A stretch of DNA of 64,000 nt from Rhizopus arrhizus (Eukaryota; Mucoromycota; Mucoromycetes; Mucorales; Rhizopodaceae). The translations under genes were made by a program, and so were the position numbers. Within the stretch, counting starts at the first letter, position 1. The number at the start of each line of letters is the position of its first letter. Where the stretch lies: NCBI GenBank assembly GCA_024220505.1, contig JAKZZE010000004.1:1798001-1862000 (forward strand). Reading direction: 5' to 3'. This document shows positions 12,001-21,417 of the stretch, in pieces. The notes under the pieces were generated by a model. It was given only the letters and a program-made list of their open reading frames with translations. It made no database searches and was not told the origin of the DNA.

Positions 12001-12916
12001 GTCCAGTATTCATCGATTTGACAACCCCTTACCAGAACACGCTGCAGCAGGCCCCAACATACCAAATGGTCCATCCTCACCAATAGCTAGACTAAGTCAC
12101 AGGAGTTGGAGCAAAATTCAAGTATCCGATGTTTTTTTCTTTGATTCTCACCGAGGTTGCCTCCGCAAAAAACGTCGTACGGACACCGACCCTTTCCCAT
12201 TTCTGATCAGTAGGTTTTTCAAAGCCCTTGAAAAAAAAGATATCTGGCTCGAACCCTTTTTTCTGCGCAATTATATGATACCTCACAACTCTACACTCTC
12301 TATCCCGATGGGTATGATAGACTTCACTCCATTTCTAGAGGGCTTGGAACCACCCGATCTTTTCTCTGTCAAAATGTCCACTGCTAGCTTACGGTCCGCA
12401 CTATTACCCCATTATTCATTGCCCGTTTTTAGTCCAACTATATCTCGACGTCAATGGTATATGTTTTGGAAGGAAGATATTCCGCTTAAAGCACGCGATG
12501 TTTGGTACCGCCTATTACATAATAAACTTCCCTGTCGTTCAACCCTGCACAGTACTCTTCCGTCATTCTTTGTCGACCCGGTTTGTCAAATCTGTTCCAC
12601 AATAGCTGAAAGCACCACCCATTTTGTTTACTCATGCCACCACAAACATCCAATATGGGAATACATCTGGGACACATATATCGACACTCCATTCAGCCAG
12701 CCAGCTCTTCACAGCGCAATCTTTTCGCTCAATATGCCTACCGTCAAATCCATCTATAAAAACACATCCTCATTTCAGTTCCTTGCCTGCACCCTACTTG
12801 CAATCTGGTCCTCTCACTGGTCCTTCACTTTCGCTGGTTCCCGCTTTGCTCTTCCTGAAGTTATTACGTTAATCCAGAAACATCTCGACACACTCAATCC
12901 AGATTTGATAGATTAA
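9053..12916 (+). CDS. LINE A ORF2: endonuclease and reverse transcriptase
   Basis: 1287 residues, uninterrupted. Residues 1-230 form an apurinic-type endonuclease (INCRSLSK, TMQETHA, ITGDFNYS, IDYIYATP and WTDHALI). The reverse transcriptase follows, near residues 460-760, with LLPKKGDLNLLQNWRPIS, QKGFMPQRFIGDN, LLLDQEKAYDRV, GLRQGDPLSPLLFN and the catalytic AYADDIAVF. Near the C-terminus a CQIC...H...C arrangement resembles the zinc-binding zf-RVT motif of L1/Tx1-like elements. All key catalytic residues are present. The start ATG overlaps the ORF1 stop in ATGA, so translation by termination and re-initiation is plausible. ORF2 nicks the target and copies the element RNA at that site. Confidence 0.93.
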   Translation: MSEERRSTSVKIGSINCRSLSKPSDIPRRQSFTNFLRHQSLDILTMQETHAAPLDIQKSLNMLLQASSSLWSSHCGIVSLNKNITITPVLSAFDHRFLIGNVSHVNSYFSPFYVMTIYAPAEHSQRRQFFTSLAEFAPMISLLQSTSSRLIITGDFNYSPLTRHGAPSSWLALLEQHMHNCMFRPLDTHPTFRRGISLSTIDYIYATPSLHSSICSPSIDFINNQWTDHALITVSLKLTSESNGPGLWRLNPNFLQNKRFVDALSRMLEEYASSLTLDITEPHQLWEQLKHKIKQLARSFGRRHASWRSQQLRRLQSKRNRILRSFKQSGALNPLLEVVERQIGSLQNEIVRNNILRAGKHWREHGETSAGYLKRTINTRAASRHIPSLKDTPESECTSDANEIQTIAKRFYKQLYSCDPISSENLDKMLTHISTQDRLPSEASVALMTPFSIDELIQASGRCPTASSPGIDGIPYEVLSLIFRTESMQQFILHIYNQALTSGLFPKSWTSTCTVLLPKKGDLNLLQNWRPISLINTDAKVFTRLLSARLLTHCSSLIHDAQKGFMPQRFIGDNGLMMQLAKVEAEQKQSSEICLLLDQEKAYDRVHPEYLRKVMLQFGFPPSLVSMICKLFFETHIHLNINGFITTPFTQERGLRQGDPLSPLLFNIAFDPFLRSIVNDTAIKGFQYRASPTPSGLHLVPPPPVKILAYADDIAVFFQNQDDFQRFCIRYDEYAQASNAKLNLGKTEAFSLSGCPNPTWQSFLSSQGITTWHDRNSTSAIRYLGFPIYSSIAQRNAFVNELTLKIQNACALQSQRNLSFRGRVTVMNTLIYSKLWYVLRLLSVPQPTLQKFASIGYQFVTQSVFPKLKQEFLFVDRQVGGLKLLSPSKQQLVLQWKWLRPLLLSHNSRSVSTIIHYLTYSIQHHFDAIDPLLPLLFPLRRKGPLGKTNELNIFTNLFRTMDALDKSYQHTQLSPATCLQLPLSSIHRFDNPLPEHAAAGPNIPNGPSSPIARLSHRSWSKIQVSDVFFFDSHRGCLRKKRRTDTDPFPFLISRFFKALEKKDIWLEPFFLRNYMIPHNSTLSIPMGMIDFTPFLEGLEPPDLFSVKMSTASLRSALLPHYSLPVFSPTISRRQWYMFWKEDIPLKARDVWYRLLHNKLPCRSTLHSTLPSFFVDPVCQICSTIAESTTHFVYSCHHKHPIWEYIWDTYIDTPFSQPALHSAIFSLNMPTVKSIYKNTSSFQFLACTLLAIWSSHWSFTFAGSRFALPEVITLIQKHLDTLNPDLID

Positions 12917-13030
12917 TACGAAAAAGTCGGAAGATCCCTCAGATGATAGTTGTCATCTCGACATCCTCTTGACTATAAATATTGCAATTTTAACATAATA
13001 AAGTTTGCCCTTAAAAAAAAAAAAAAAAAA

Positions 13031-13042
13031 TCTTTTCAAGAT
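13031..13042. repeat. Target-site duplication, right copy, of LINE element A
   Basis: Identical to 8370-8381 and adjacent to the poly(A) tail. Rejoining the flanks restores a short open stretch (FSFQDHVSDVRPIVDGSKIL, then a stop), so the LINE may have landed in an older coding relic. Confidence 0.85.
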
Positions 13043-13700
13043 CATGTATCTGATGTACGGCCTATTGTAGATGGAAGTAAAATTCTAGACTACTCTGCCA
13101 CTGGTTAACTTATTTCCCATTGTCTAAACAAGGTTTGTGGTAGATAGGGAGTCATATTCTAGTCTACCCTTTCCGCTGGTGATTTCCATTGCTTTTATGA
13201 GAATGTTTAACTCATAAAAGCTCAGTAGTTCTTCGGAATTTGCTGTTATTTTTTTATATCCAATTAAAATCAAATGAAAAAGTTGGAAAAGATTAACTAT
13301 TTTACCTTAGAAACACACGCATGCACTTCGTACCTTTCGTATTTTATAAGAGTATTATCAGCTCAACAATATTTTATGCTTTCTTTTTTAATACAAGATG
13401 TACATTTTTAAGCTTAATAAAGGTTTATTTTAAAACTTTTTTGGAGTAATCATATTTCAATTAGTTAGAAGAATCTAGCAAAAATGCAGCACCTCAAGTT
13501 GAACAAATGAGTGTTTTTTTTTTTGTTTATAAATATATAAAAACAATCACACCAAATAAAATACTGAAACAAAATTTTTAACAAATATGGCAGGTAAGTC
13601 CAAGACCAATTAATACATGTGAACCTAAGCTTGGGACTTCAAGTTTTGAGAAAAGAAAGGTTCAGGTGCTTATTTTAAAATTATATCCATAAAATAATTT
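13043..13700. other. Intergenic with an imperfect direct repeat
   Basis: No gene seen. Two related stretches near 13083-13124 and 13158-13195 share TTCTAG, CTGGT and TTTCCCATTG-like blocks. They may be a degenerate direct repeat. Confidence 0.35.
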
Positions 13701-14170
13701 TCAGTATTCTGTTGCTTCATCTTTAGCTTTAATAACTGCTTCACATCGCCTCTTCATGTTTCGAACTAATCGGTCGGCAAACTCATCATCCAGTCTTGCC
13801 CACCCTTCTTGTAGAGCCACCTTCAATTGCTCCAAGTTTTTGACGGACAATTTTTTTCTCTTAATTTTTCTTTCAAAAGCATTCCGTACATGCTCAATGG
13901 GATTCAAATCAGAGCTTTGAGCAGGCTAGTACTCAAAACCACTAATTTGATGAGTTTCCTTCCACCATCGAGCATAACCATCTGTATGACAGGAAGCTCC
14001 ATCCTCTTGAAAGATAAAATCCCTCTTCTGATGCGCCGTGACATTTGTAAACCGAGGATGAAACCTGTTGGCCAAAATATTGATATATGTTTCTTGATCT
14101 GCAGAACCTGTGTCAATCATTTCTAAAGGTCCGAAAGCTCCCTTGTAACCTGATTTGTCAAGTCAATAGT
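13701..14170 (-). pseudogene. Tc1/mariner-type transposase relic (DDE_3 domain)
   Basis: The minus strand reads the catalytic core of a Tc1-like transposase. A piece with GYKGAFGPLEMIDTG leads to FIFQEDGASCHT, which holds the second catalytic aspartate region. Then comes PAQSSDLNPIEHVRNAF, which carries the third catalytic acid, and a C-terminal helical tail ending EATEY. An in-frame TAG at 13927-13929 replaces the strongly conserved tryptophan of WPAQSxDLNPIE. The N-terminal DNA-binding part is absent, and upstream frames carry stops. The copy is therefore inactive. Tc1-type transposases cut and paste elements into TA dinucleotides. Confidence 0.85.
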
Positions 14171-14654
14171 GCAACACCTTCATTATCCATTGAAATGTTC
14201 AAAAAATGTTCTGAAACCGTTCTGGTTGGCGGGAAAAACTTTAATATTGAAAAAAAGAAAAGAATCCACACGTTAAAGCTTTTAAAGGGAAAGAATACGG
14301 TTGTTTTGCTCTGTATTCAAAACATTTATAAATAATATGCCCATTTCGGGGTTATCTTTTCTTTCATCTATTTTTTTCCGAATCTGCACAAGTTATGATT
14401 TAATATTGTACGAATTTGCCCGAGCATTTTGAAAATATTCAAGTAATAAAAAGAAAAGAATAGATTTTTTAGGGCATATTTTATTTAAATATAAAGGGCA
14501 CACTATGCTTAACTAAAACGAAAGAAAGGAACTGTAGTCGAGCTGTGTTGAAATCTTCATTTTAATAACTTTTATTTCAAATTTCATAAGATTGCACGGA
14601 GAGCCACGGCCCTGACCTCCGTGTCATAAATTACAATTTTTTTTATATATATTG

Positions 14655-15691
14655 ATGACAAGCTCTTTAGAACAAATTTTTAAAAATAAAATTAATACAA
14701 TGCAGCAAGAACAAGGGCGCTATGGACATATTATTCAAGATACAAGCCCAATATTTTCTGGTTGGGATAACGAAAAACTCAAAAAAAGTAAATTGATCCA
14801 TCAAATTCATCAACATATGTTCAATACGACTGGTGCTAGTTATCCATCCGTAGAGAGTCTTTTAATAAAAGAATCATTATCAGACAAGAAGGAAAAGCAA
14901 TTAAAAGATTATATATATCATGTCAATCCCTATAAGGGCTCTGATTTGCTCATGTATCGACAGCAACGATCTGAACAATTACTGATGCGAATGATTTTTC
15001 ACAAAAAACTGGATCTTTCTCAATTATCTATCATGCGTTTTACAAAGGGTGTATTTGCTCATGAAGTATGGAATACACAAGCATCCATAGACTTGTTATG
15101 TACAGATAATATTGCTTCTCAGTCTACATTTCATCCAAGTGGTATTTATTAATATTATTATTATTTCACTCTTTGTTACTGAGCTTTATATTAGAACCTG
15201 TTGCATTAGAGGCATTGACTGGCAGCCTTTATTTTAACAATCTTCACCAAACTCATCATTCTTCACATGAAACATTCGTTCCTTACAGTTACACATTCGG
15301 TGTTCGATATACAAGTCCATACAATGACAGGTATGACCTTATTGTTCGTGGCAGGTTATCCGCATGGCTTCTGACTTTCGTTCTCTTCAACGCTTTGGAA
15401 CGACCTATTGTTGAACCTCATGTACCACTTTCTGGTCTATTTCCCTTTGCACCCGACATCGCAGTGATTTTTAAACCCCTGGACACTCAAGTTACCGCTG
15501 TTCCTCATCTTACCTTATTGTATGAGCAATACACAATGGAACATGATGATCCTTACTCACTGCCAGATAGCTCGACTCCTCCCAAGAAACCCATCCCAAA
15601 TATTTTGATTTGTGATATTCCAGATGATGTTGCTGAGTCATTAAAAAAAGCTGAAGAGGCATGGGCTACTCATCAAGGACTTGTGTTTTAA
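14655..15691 (+). CDS. Conserved-looking protein of unknown function
   Basis: Two exons, 14655-15141 and 15195-15691, joined over a 53-base intron (GTATTT...TTAG) in phase 1, give 327 residues. The first ATG in frame (MTSSLEQIFKNKINTM) was chosen. No signal peptide or membrane helix is evident. The sequence has no motif I recognise. It contains GWDNEKLKKSKLIHQIHQHM in the N-terminal half and a mixed beta-type region later (FGVRYTSPYNDRYDLIVRG). Good codon continuity over both exons and a clean junction argue for a real gene. The function is not assigned. It is followed by a 1-kb promoter-like region ahead of the P450. Confidence 0.65.
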
Positions 15692-15836
15692 GCTTTTACT
15701 TTTTTTGTATAATATTTACCCTACATACTTTTAAACAATAACATCGTTTTCCACTCTCATCCATAGTAAAATCAAACTATAATATTCAACTCGTTTTACC
15801 TGTATTTTTTCTATGTATTTTATGATATTGATTTTA

Positions 15837-15884
<48 letters not shown>

Positions 15885-16708
15885 TCGTGTTTACTTCTTC
15901 AAGGTATTTGAAAGATTTAAAAAAGTCGTTTGGGCATGACATTGTGGTCCTTGATGTGTTGTAAATAAGAAAAATAAAATATATTCAGGACGCGTATCTA
16001 ATGCTTATCTAAGAAGCTCTTGAATGAAAAAAAAAAAAAAAAAAAAAAAATTGCATCAAAACCAACAGGAAGAATAAAGGATTAAAATAAGAAGGTGATT
16101 TAGACAAGGTGAGGCTTATGTGTGCTGTATTTCATATTAAAACATGCATTATAATGTCCAATGATAATGTTTTTTGTGATCTCTCATAGTCACCGCTCCT
16201 TTTCTCTCCTCTTTCACCCCAAAAGCTAATATTATCATAATATGCTTGCATGATGATGAAAATATGCTAACTTGTACCTTTTGTTTCTTATTTTGAAGAA
16301 TGCAAAATACTTCATTTACAAGCTGTGAAATTTAGTTCATTGTTTGTCTTGAAATAAGTGTTAAAAGACCCAGAGAAAAAACCACTATTGGAATGCAAAA
16401 AGAAATTTAATGTCCATATGATCTACTAGTAGCAACTATATAGTATTCTTTTCTTTTCCAAACAAAGATACTTTCATTACTTTTCCATTGTCGAATTAGA
16501 GGATCATTTCAAAGCCTCTCATTGGCTAACACTGTCTATTCTAGGCTTCCTATTGGACAAAACCGTCAATGGGATAAAGTTCAACTTCATGCATATACTT
16601 TTCTGTTCCTTGAAATCCACACTTATTATGACCGATTTAAATAAATAGAGAAACGAAATGTGTACTTCTTTGTTATCAAGTCGTTTTCATTAAATATCAC
16701 TTCTTTAA
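15692..16708. promoter_or_regulatory. Intergenic region and likely promoter of the P450 gene
   Basis: Contains T33 followed by A12 at 15839-15883 and A24 at 16027-16050. Near the P450 start, ATTGG-type CCAAT boxes occur at about 16522 (TCATTGGCTAA) and 16550 (CTATTGGACA), and a TATA-like TTTAAATAAATAG near 16635. The start codon lies about 70 bases on. Motif roles are inferred from general fungal promoter knowledge. Confidence 0.4.
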
Positions 16709-18474
16709 ATGAGTAGCGATCTCGTGATTCCGTGTGCTTTTACGCACATATATTGGTTGCCTTTTCTTTCCTTGCCATTGGCCTATATCTTCATTTACTC
16801 TCGTCGAAGGTATGGTTCCTCACTCGCTTCCGTTGTATTGGCCCCCACTGATAATTTCATTACTAAATATCTCGGTCTGGTGCCTCCGCCCAATCATGCC
16901 GAAAAGGCTGATGAACTTTCTCAGTTCCTTATTCGTGCTGGTCAAGATCCACAGTATCTCCCGGTGAGTGTCTGCTGGTCATTGACAGGGAAGCCTCTGG
17001 TAATTGCAAGTACGCTCAAGGGTATCAAGGATGTCTTGCTAGACGGTCAAATGAAAAGTAAAGTCAAGGGAGAGCAACAGCCTAAGGTTCAGCGCGGTAA
17101 TATGATTCGATTGATCCATAATTTAGTATTCGGTGGCAAAAGCTTAAACAATGTTATTGGAGAGGTAAGCTATATATAGAAATTGAAATTGCTGATCGAT
17201 CTGTTGTAGGACTGGCGCTGGCGTCGTCATGTTCTTTTACCACCTTTTCAGCCAAAGCAACTTGTACCTAAATTACTGCCTTATGTGGCATCACGCACTG
17301 CAGAATTGTTGACTACATTTGAAAAGTACGCTAAAGATGGGTCACCTGTAGAGTTGGACAATCTATTTATGGATGCAACGATGGATATAATCAATTATTA
17401 TTTATATGGTAGAAATGATCTTAATTATGACATAGTGGGTGGAAGAACAAACATGAAGGTAAAACTAGAAAGAGATAGGTATGTGTTTCATAACATTCAT
17501 CAATTTGTTAATAGTTTATACATAATCATCTCGGATATGGCTTTCAGTCTCTTGAAGCATGGCTTCCCTTTGGCATCAACAAGACGAACTGGGCGCAAAA
17601 ACGTTTCAAACCCTCACGTGATTTACTCAAGCGATTTGTTGAAGATTCTCTCAAGTACGCACTAGAGGATTATGAAGCAGAATTGAAACGATTTGAGCAG
17701 GAAAACGTGCCAGTCAACGAAAGAAACTATCAATCAGTGGCTGCATGTGCCTTTGCCAGTGGTTTCTATGGAAAGGATCAATTTGATCTGATCAATGACT
17801 TGCTTGCTCTTACTTTTGCTGGCTATGACACCACTGCTCACACACTCGCATTTGCCTTTTCCGAGCTGGCTCGTGACCCAGACCTTCAAGACAGAGTCTT
17901 TCAGCAGGTTCGTCAGGTCCTCGGTCCACCTCCCGTCAGCCCAAGTAGCATCACGGCCGAAAAGCTAGCCAAGATGCCGCTTGTGACTGCTGTCTACCGA
18001 GAGACGCTTCGAAAATACCCCGCGGTTGTCTTTATTCCTGTTCATGTCAATCGAGATACTGTCGTAGATGGTGTGGTTGTACCCGAAGGCGCAGAAATCT
18101 GGTGTAATGTCAGAGGTATTCAGATGAATCCCCAGATTTTCCCAGAGCCTGACAGGTTTGACCCCACACGCTGGTTACAGCCTGATAACAAGGATGACAA
18201 TGCATTTGATAACATGCATGGCAGCAGTTCAGCTCCGTTGGATCAATTTACGCCTGAAACTCAATACAAGTTCCCAGAAATTGCCTTTACTCTCGGTCAG
18301 CATTCTTGCTTGGGTAAAAACTTGGCGATTCTTGAGCTAAGGATGGTGATTGCTTGTACTATTAATCAGTTTACGTTTGAATTGAAAGAAGGATGTCATA
18401 TTGATACAAAGATTGTGTTGACGACAAAGCCACGAAATGGTGTTTGGGTTCATTTTAAAAAGAGGAAAAACTAA
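16709..18474 (+). CDS. Cytochrome P450 monooxygenase
   Basis: Three exons, 16709-17164, 17210-17458 and 17548-18474, all phase 0, give 543 residues. An N-terminal membrane anchor lies near residues 8-30 (IYWLPFLSLPLAYIFIY) followed by basic RRR. P450 signatures are complete: I-helix AGYDTTAHT, K-helix ETLR, the FPEPDRFDPTRW meander, and heme-binding FTLGQHSCLG with the cysteine that ligates iron. The protein would sit in the ER membrane facing the cytosol and take electrons from a P450 reductase to hydroxylate a lipophilic substrate. The substrate cannot be read from sequence. Families enlarged in Mucorales, such as CYP509, are possible but unproven. The C-terminus is short (HFKKRKN). No other secondary-metabolism genes are adjacent. 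Confidence 0.95.
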
Positions 18475-19240
18475 TTAGGTTAATAAACCCTTATTTTTAT
18501 CTTCAAGCAGTCATACAAAATATTCATTTGTATATGTGTTGGGAGACTGTATAGACCGTTCTTCTTCAATAAACCATAAGTGTAATCTACTCCATATTAT
18601 CATTTTGCCGTGATGATATTCAAGTTTTTGGGCTCCAAGGCATACTCTGTTTTTCTACTTTTATCCACTGGTCAAATTAATTTACAAGACAAGTGATGTT
18701 CATACTTCAAGTAAATATGAAGAAATAGCTTTTCAATGCTCAATTTCTCATATCGACTACTAATAAAGCCCATCAACTGTTGACGAAAGGTTCTGATAGT
18801 AAAAACAGTACGAAAATCAGTCAGCTGCCCTTTAAGGCGCGGCTATGGTCTTTTCTTGTTTATTTACCTTTTAAAGGCTCGTGTTCTAGGCTCTCTGCTT
18901 TTAGTTCATCTTTCAGCCTCAGTAGTAGATAGAATATACTCTTTTTTTTATGTTAAATATTCCTTTATTTTGCTTACTTATGCATTTATTATACGCTTCT
19001 CTATTCCCTTTTTTTCCTACTTCGATTGGGCTTTGATAAGGTTTTATTAGCAGAGTTTGATATGTTTGGACTATTCAAAGCATACCCATTCTTGGGATGC
19101 TTCATTATGTTGATTAGTTAATAAAAAGCTACTCCCATCATAGCAGCTTGTTCTAGCTACAGATACGTCCATTGCACTGATATTTACATTTACCCTGACC
19201 ATCAGAGTTCTGACAGTGATATTTTATCACTAGAAGATAC
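18475..19240. other. Intergenic, no clear features
   Basis: A and T-rich with short open frames only. A 64-codon frame at 18856-19050 is hydrophobic from T-rich sequence and is not considered coding. Confidence 0.5.
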
Positions 19241-19516
19241 ATGTGGTTCTATTGTGCATTAACGAATGCTCAAGAAGATCATGTGGTCTCCAAGGAAAGA
19301 GTGTTCACCCTCACTGTGCCTATAACCGATTTAACTGAAACAAATATTGATAGCGATTCAGAAGATTCTGGTGACAGTGATTATGTACCATCAAATGAAT
19401 CGGAGAAAGGCAGCGATGAGAACCAAGATAAAAGTGCAAAAGACAACATGTCTATTGATAGTCAAGAAGTAAATGGTTTACAAAATCAGGCTGGGGAAAT
19501 CGCAGCATTTACTTAG
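19241..19516 (+). CDS. Possible acidic protein fragment
   Basis: An ATG-started frame of 91 residues. The second half is strongly acidic and serine-rich (DSDSEDSGDSDYVPSNESEK), which is unlike random translation of AT-rich DNA. The first part (MWFYCALTNAQEDHV) is not a signal peptide. No domain is recognised, and no neighbouring exon could be attached with confidence. It could be one exon of a larger decayed gene, because the flanks are repeat-rich and a MITE lies 190 bases downstream. Confidence 0.35.
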   Translation: MWFYCALTNAQEDHVVSKERVFTLTVPITDLTETNIDSDSEDSGDSDYVPSNESEKGSDENQDKSAKDNMSIDSQEVNGLQNQAGEIAAFT

Positions 19517-19707
19517 AAAAGTATTTTGAACTTTTTTCAATTGGTAGTGAAAGCATTGTATTTCTTTTTTTTTTTTTTTTTTTTTTTTTCGCTTGATAGT
19601 TAAGAAATTTGCCCTATCTTACAAAACTTGACATTTTGAATGCACTACAGAATCTTGATTGGTCAAGTAGAAATTTTGAACTTTTATTTACAAAATTTTG
19701 AATTGTA

Positions 19708-19807
19708 CACTATTTCCAGAAATTAAAATCGCCATGACTTGTCTCAATAACATATAAATTGTATTATAAAACTTTACAAAATGCGACTTTAATTTCTGGA
19801 AATAGTG
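19708..19807. mobile_element. MITE, copy 1 (100 bp, Tc1/mariner-like ends)
   Basis: The element starts CACTATTTCCAGAAATT and ends with its inverted complement AATTTCTGGAAATAGTG. The terminal inverted repeats are 25 bp with one mismatch in this copy, and a TA dinucleotide flanks both sides (19706-19707 and 19808-19809). It has no coding capacity. A copy of identical length occurs at 62076-62175, differing at about six positions. TA target duplication points to mobilisation by a Tc1/mariner-type transposase. Confidence 0.9.
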
Positions 19808-19809
19808 TA

Positions 19810-20190
19810 TGTCGTGTCTAAAGCAATCCTTGTTGATTCGACTCCGACTTCCAATGTGATACATGCTCTCTGAGCTACGCTTTATTTTCCTTTAAAATAG
19901 TAATAAAATATAATTTCCCCTTTTCCCTCATATATTCTTATGCAAGCTAATGTATATATAATTCAATTTTTTTTTTAAATGGAGGGATGTATAAAGAACG
20001 ATATTTATATAAAGTAATAAAATAAGAATAAAGATAATAAAAACTGGAAAGTTATCAAAACCATTGTTTCCAGAAAGAAGAGGGGGTGTGTACCACATTT
20101 TCATCAACTTCGGTATTTCAAACGCAAATCACTGTAATTGTTAAATTCTTGTAATTCTTTTTTTTTTCACTTCTTTTTTTTTCACTTGCA
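19810..20190. promoter_or_regulatory. Upstream region of the NCS-1 gene
   Basis: AT-rich, with a T-rich pyrimidine tract just before the start codon at 20191 (about 20158-20185), a common feature of fungal promoters and leaders. No other feature seen. Confidence 0.35.
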
Positions 20191-21037
20191 ATGGGAAACG
20201 CAAAAAGTAAACTTAGTCCAGAACAATTAAGCGAACTGCAAAAGGCAACTTATTGTAAGTAGCACTCAACTAAAATGTGTATATTATGTACAAGGATATT
20301 AATATGTTTATAAAAAAAGTCGAAAAGAAAGAATTGCAGCAGTGGTAAAATAATGATAAAAAAAAAAAATGTAGATATACTCACTGCTTCCAAAGGTATA
20401 AAGGATTCATAAAGGATTGTCCATCAGGGCAACTAGACAAGCCCGAATTTCAAAAGATTTATAAACAGTTTTTCCCATTTGGTGATCCTTCTCGGTTTGC
20501 AGACTATGTATTCAATGTATTTGATGGTGATAGGAATGGATTTATCGATTTTAAAGAGTTTATTTGTGCATTATCTGTGACTAGTAGAGGAAGAGTAGAT
20601 GAAAAGCTATATTGTAAATAGTAGTAAAGAGGAAATAAAGAGTGAATCAAGACTAATCATTCTCTTTTAGGGGCATTTCAAGTAAATGATTCGATTGATC
20701 AATGTACCCATGTGCTAATAACTCATTTACTTTATAGTTGTATGATATTGATAATGATGGATATATTACACAAGATGAAATGCTACATATTGTAGACGCA
20801 ATTTATAAAATGGTAGGAAGTATGGTCAAGTTACCACCAGACGAAGATACACCAGAAAAAAGAGTGAAAAAGATTTTTGATTTAATGGATAATGTAAATA
20901 ATTCATGTAACATAATTGGATTACTAATAGTAAAATAGGATAAAGATGGTCGTTTATCAATGGAAGAATTTAAAGAAGGATCAAAGAAGGATCCAACTAT
21001 ATTACAAGCATTGAATTTGTATGACGGAATGGTTTAA
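20191..21037 (+). CDS. NCS1: Neuronal calcium sensor 1 / frequenin
   Basis: Six exons, 20191-20254, 20320-20344, 20396-20613, 20671-20681, 20738-20893 and 20939-21037, give 190 residues, the exact usual length of NCS-1. Exon 4 is only 11 nt. The N-terminus MGNAKSKLS is an N-myristoylation signal. EF-hand loops are visible at [26 protein letters not shown] and [13 protein letters not shown]. The first, degenerate hand carries CPSGQLD. The protein binds calcium and membranes. In yeast Frq1 activates the phosphatidylinositol 4-kinase Pik1 at the Golgi, and NCS-1 also modulates calcium signalling. Those roles are family knowledge. Confidence 0.95.
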
Positions 21038-21417
21038 AAGAAAAAGAAGAATAAGAACAATTGGAAAATTCTGTACAATAAAAAAAAAGAGCAGTAATAG
21101 AACTTTCTTTTTTGCGTGTGAACAGCGATCATTTGTGGATGTCTTCCTCACTTTTGGGCAGTCACAGAGAGACCATTTATTTAATTTTGCCTATTAGAAA
21201 GTCGAGTTGGGTGAGATGACATTATCATATGTATTCTACCCAATGCTATTCAATCTCACAGGATTGTTCTTGTATTTTTCAGAAAAAAGAAACCTTATTT
21301 GATGATCTTGAGGCAATATTCTTATAAACTTCTTGTGACTAGACTGTAGTTCACAGGATAGTCAATTGCTGCTGCTGCTTCTTTATAGAGACTGTAGCGT
21401 AAGGAATCCATTTACTC
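21038..21417. other. Intergenic downstream of NCS-1
   Basis: Contains the 3' UTR of NCS-1 with an AATAAA-like signal near 21077 (ACAATAAAAAA). Nothing else is evident. Confidence 0.4.

Larger units (their letters stand above)
8382..13030 (+). mobile_element. LINE element A (non-LTR retrotransposon), 5'-truncated
   Basis: The element runs from just after the left target duplication to the end of an A17 tail at 13014-13030. It carries the C-terminal two-thirds of ORF1, a complete ORF2 and a short 3' UTR of about 100 bases with an AATAAA-like signal (ACATAATAAAG). ORF1 lacks its N-terminus and has one premature stop, so this copy is probably not autonomous, although ORF2 could still act. Codon use is richer in C than the surrounding host DNA. 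The RT resembles L1/Tx1-type LINEs. The insertion looks young because both target copies are identical. Confidence 0.9.

Noticed and set aside
9007..12872. Many overlapping short frames inside LINE A
   Set aside because: They are alternate-frame shadows of the intact ORF2.
14087..14335. 82-codon plus-strand frame over the Tc1 relic
   Set aside because: It overlaps the transposase relic on the opposite strand and has lysine-rich AT-driven content.
15839..15883. T33-A12 palindrome-like tract as a terminator
   Set aside because: This is a eukaryotic sequence where such hairpins do not serve as terminators. It is simple homopolymer sequence.
18856..19050. 64-codon hydrophobic plus-strand frame
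   Set aside because: Hydrophobicity follows from T-rich DNA. No start context or neighbour.
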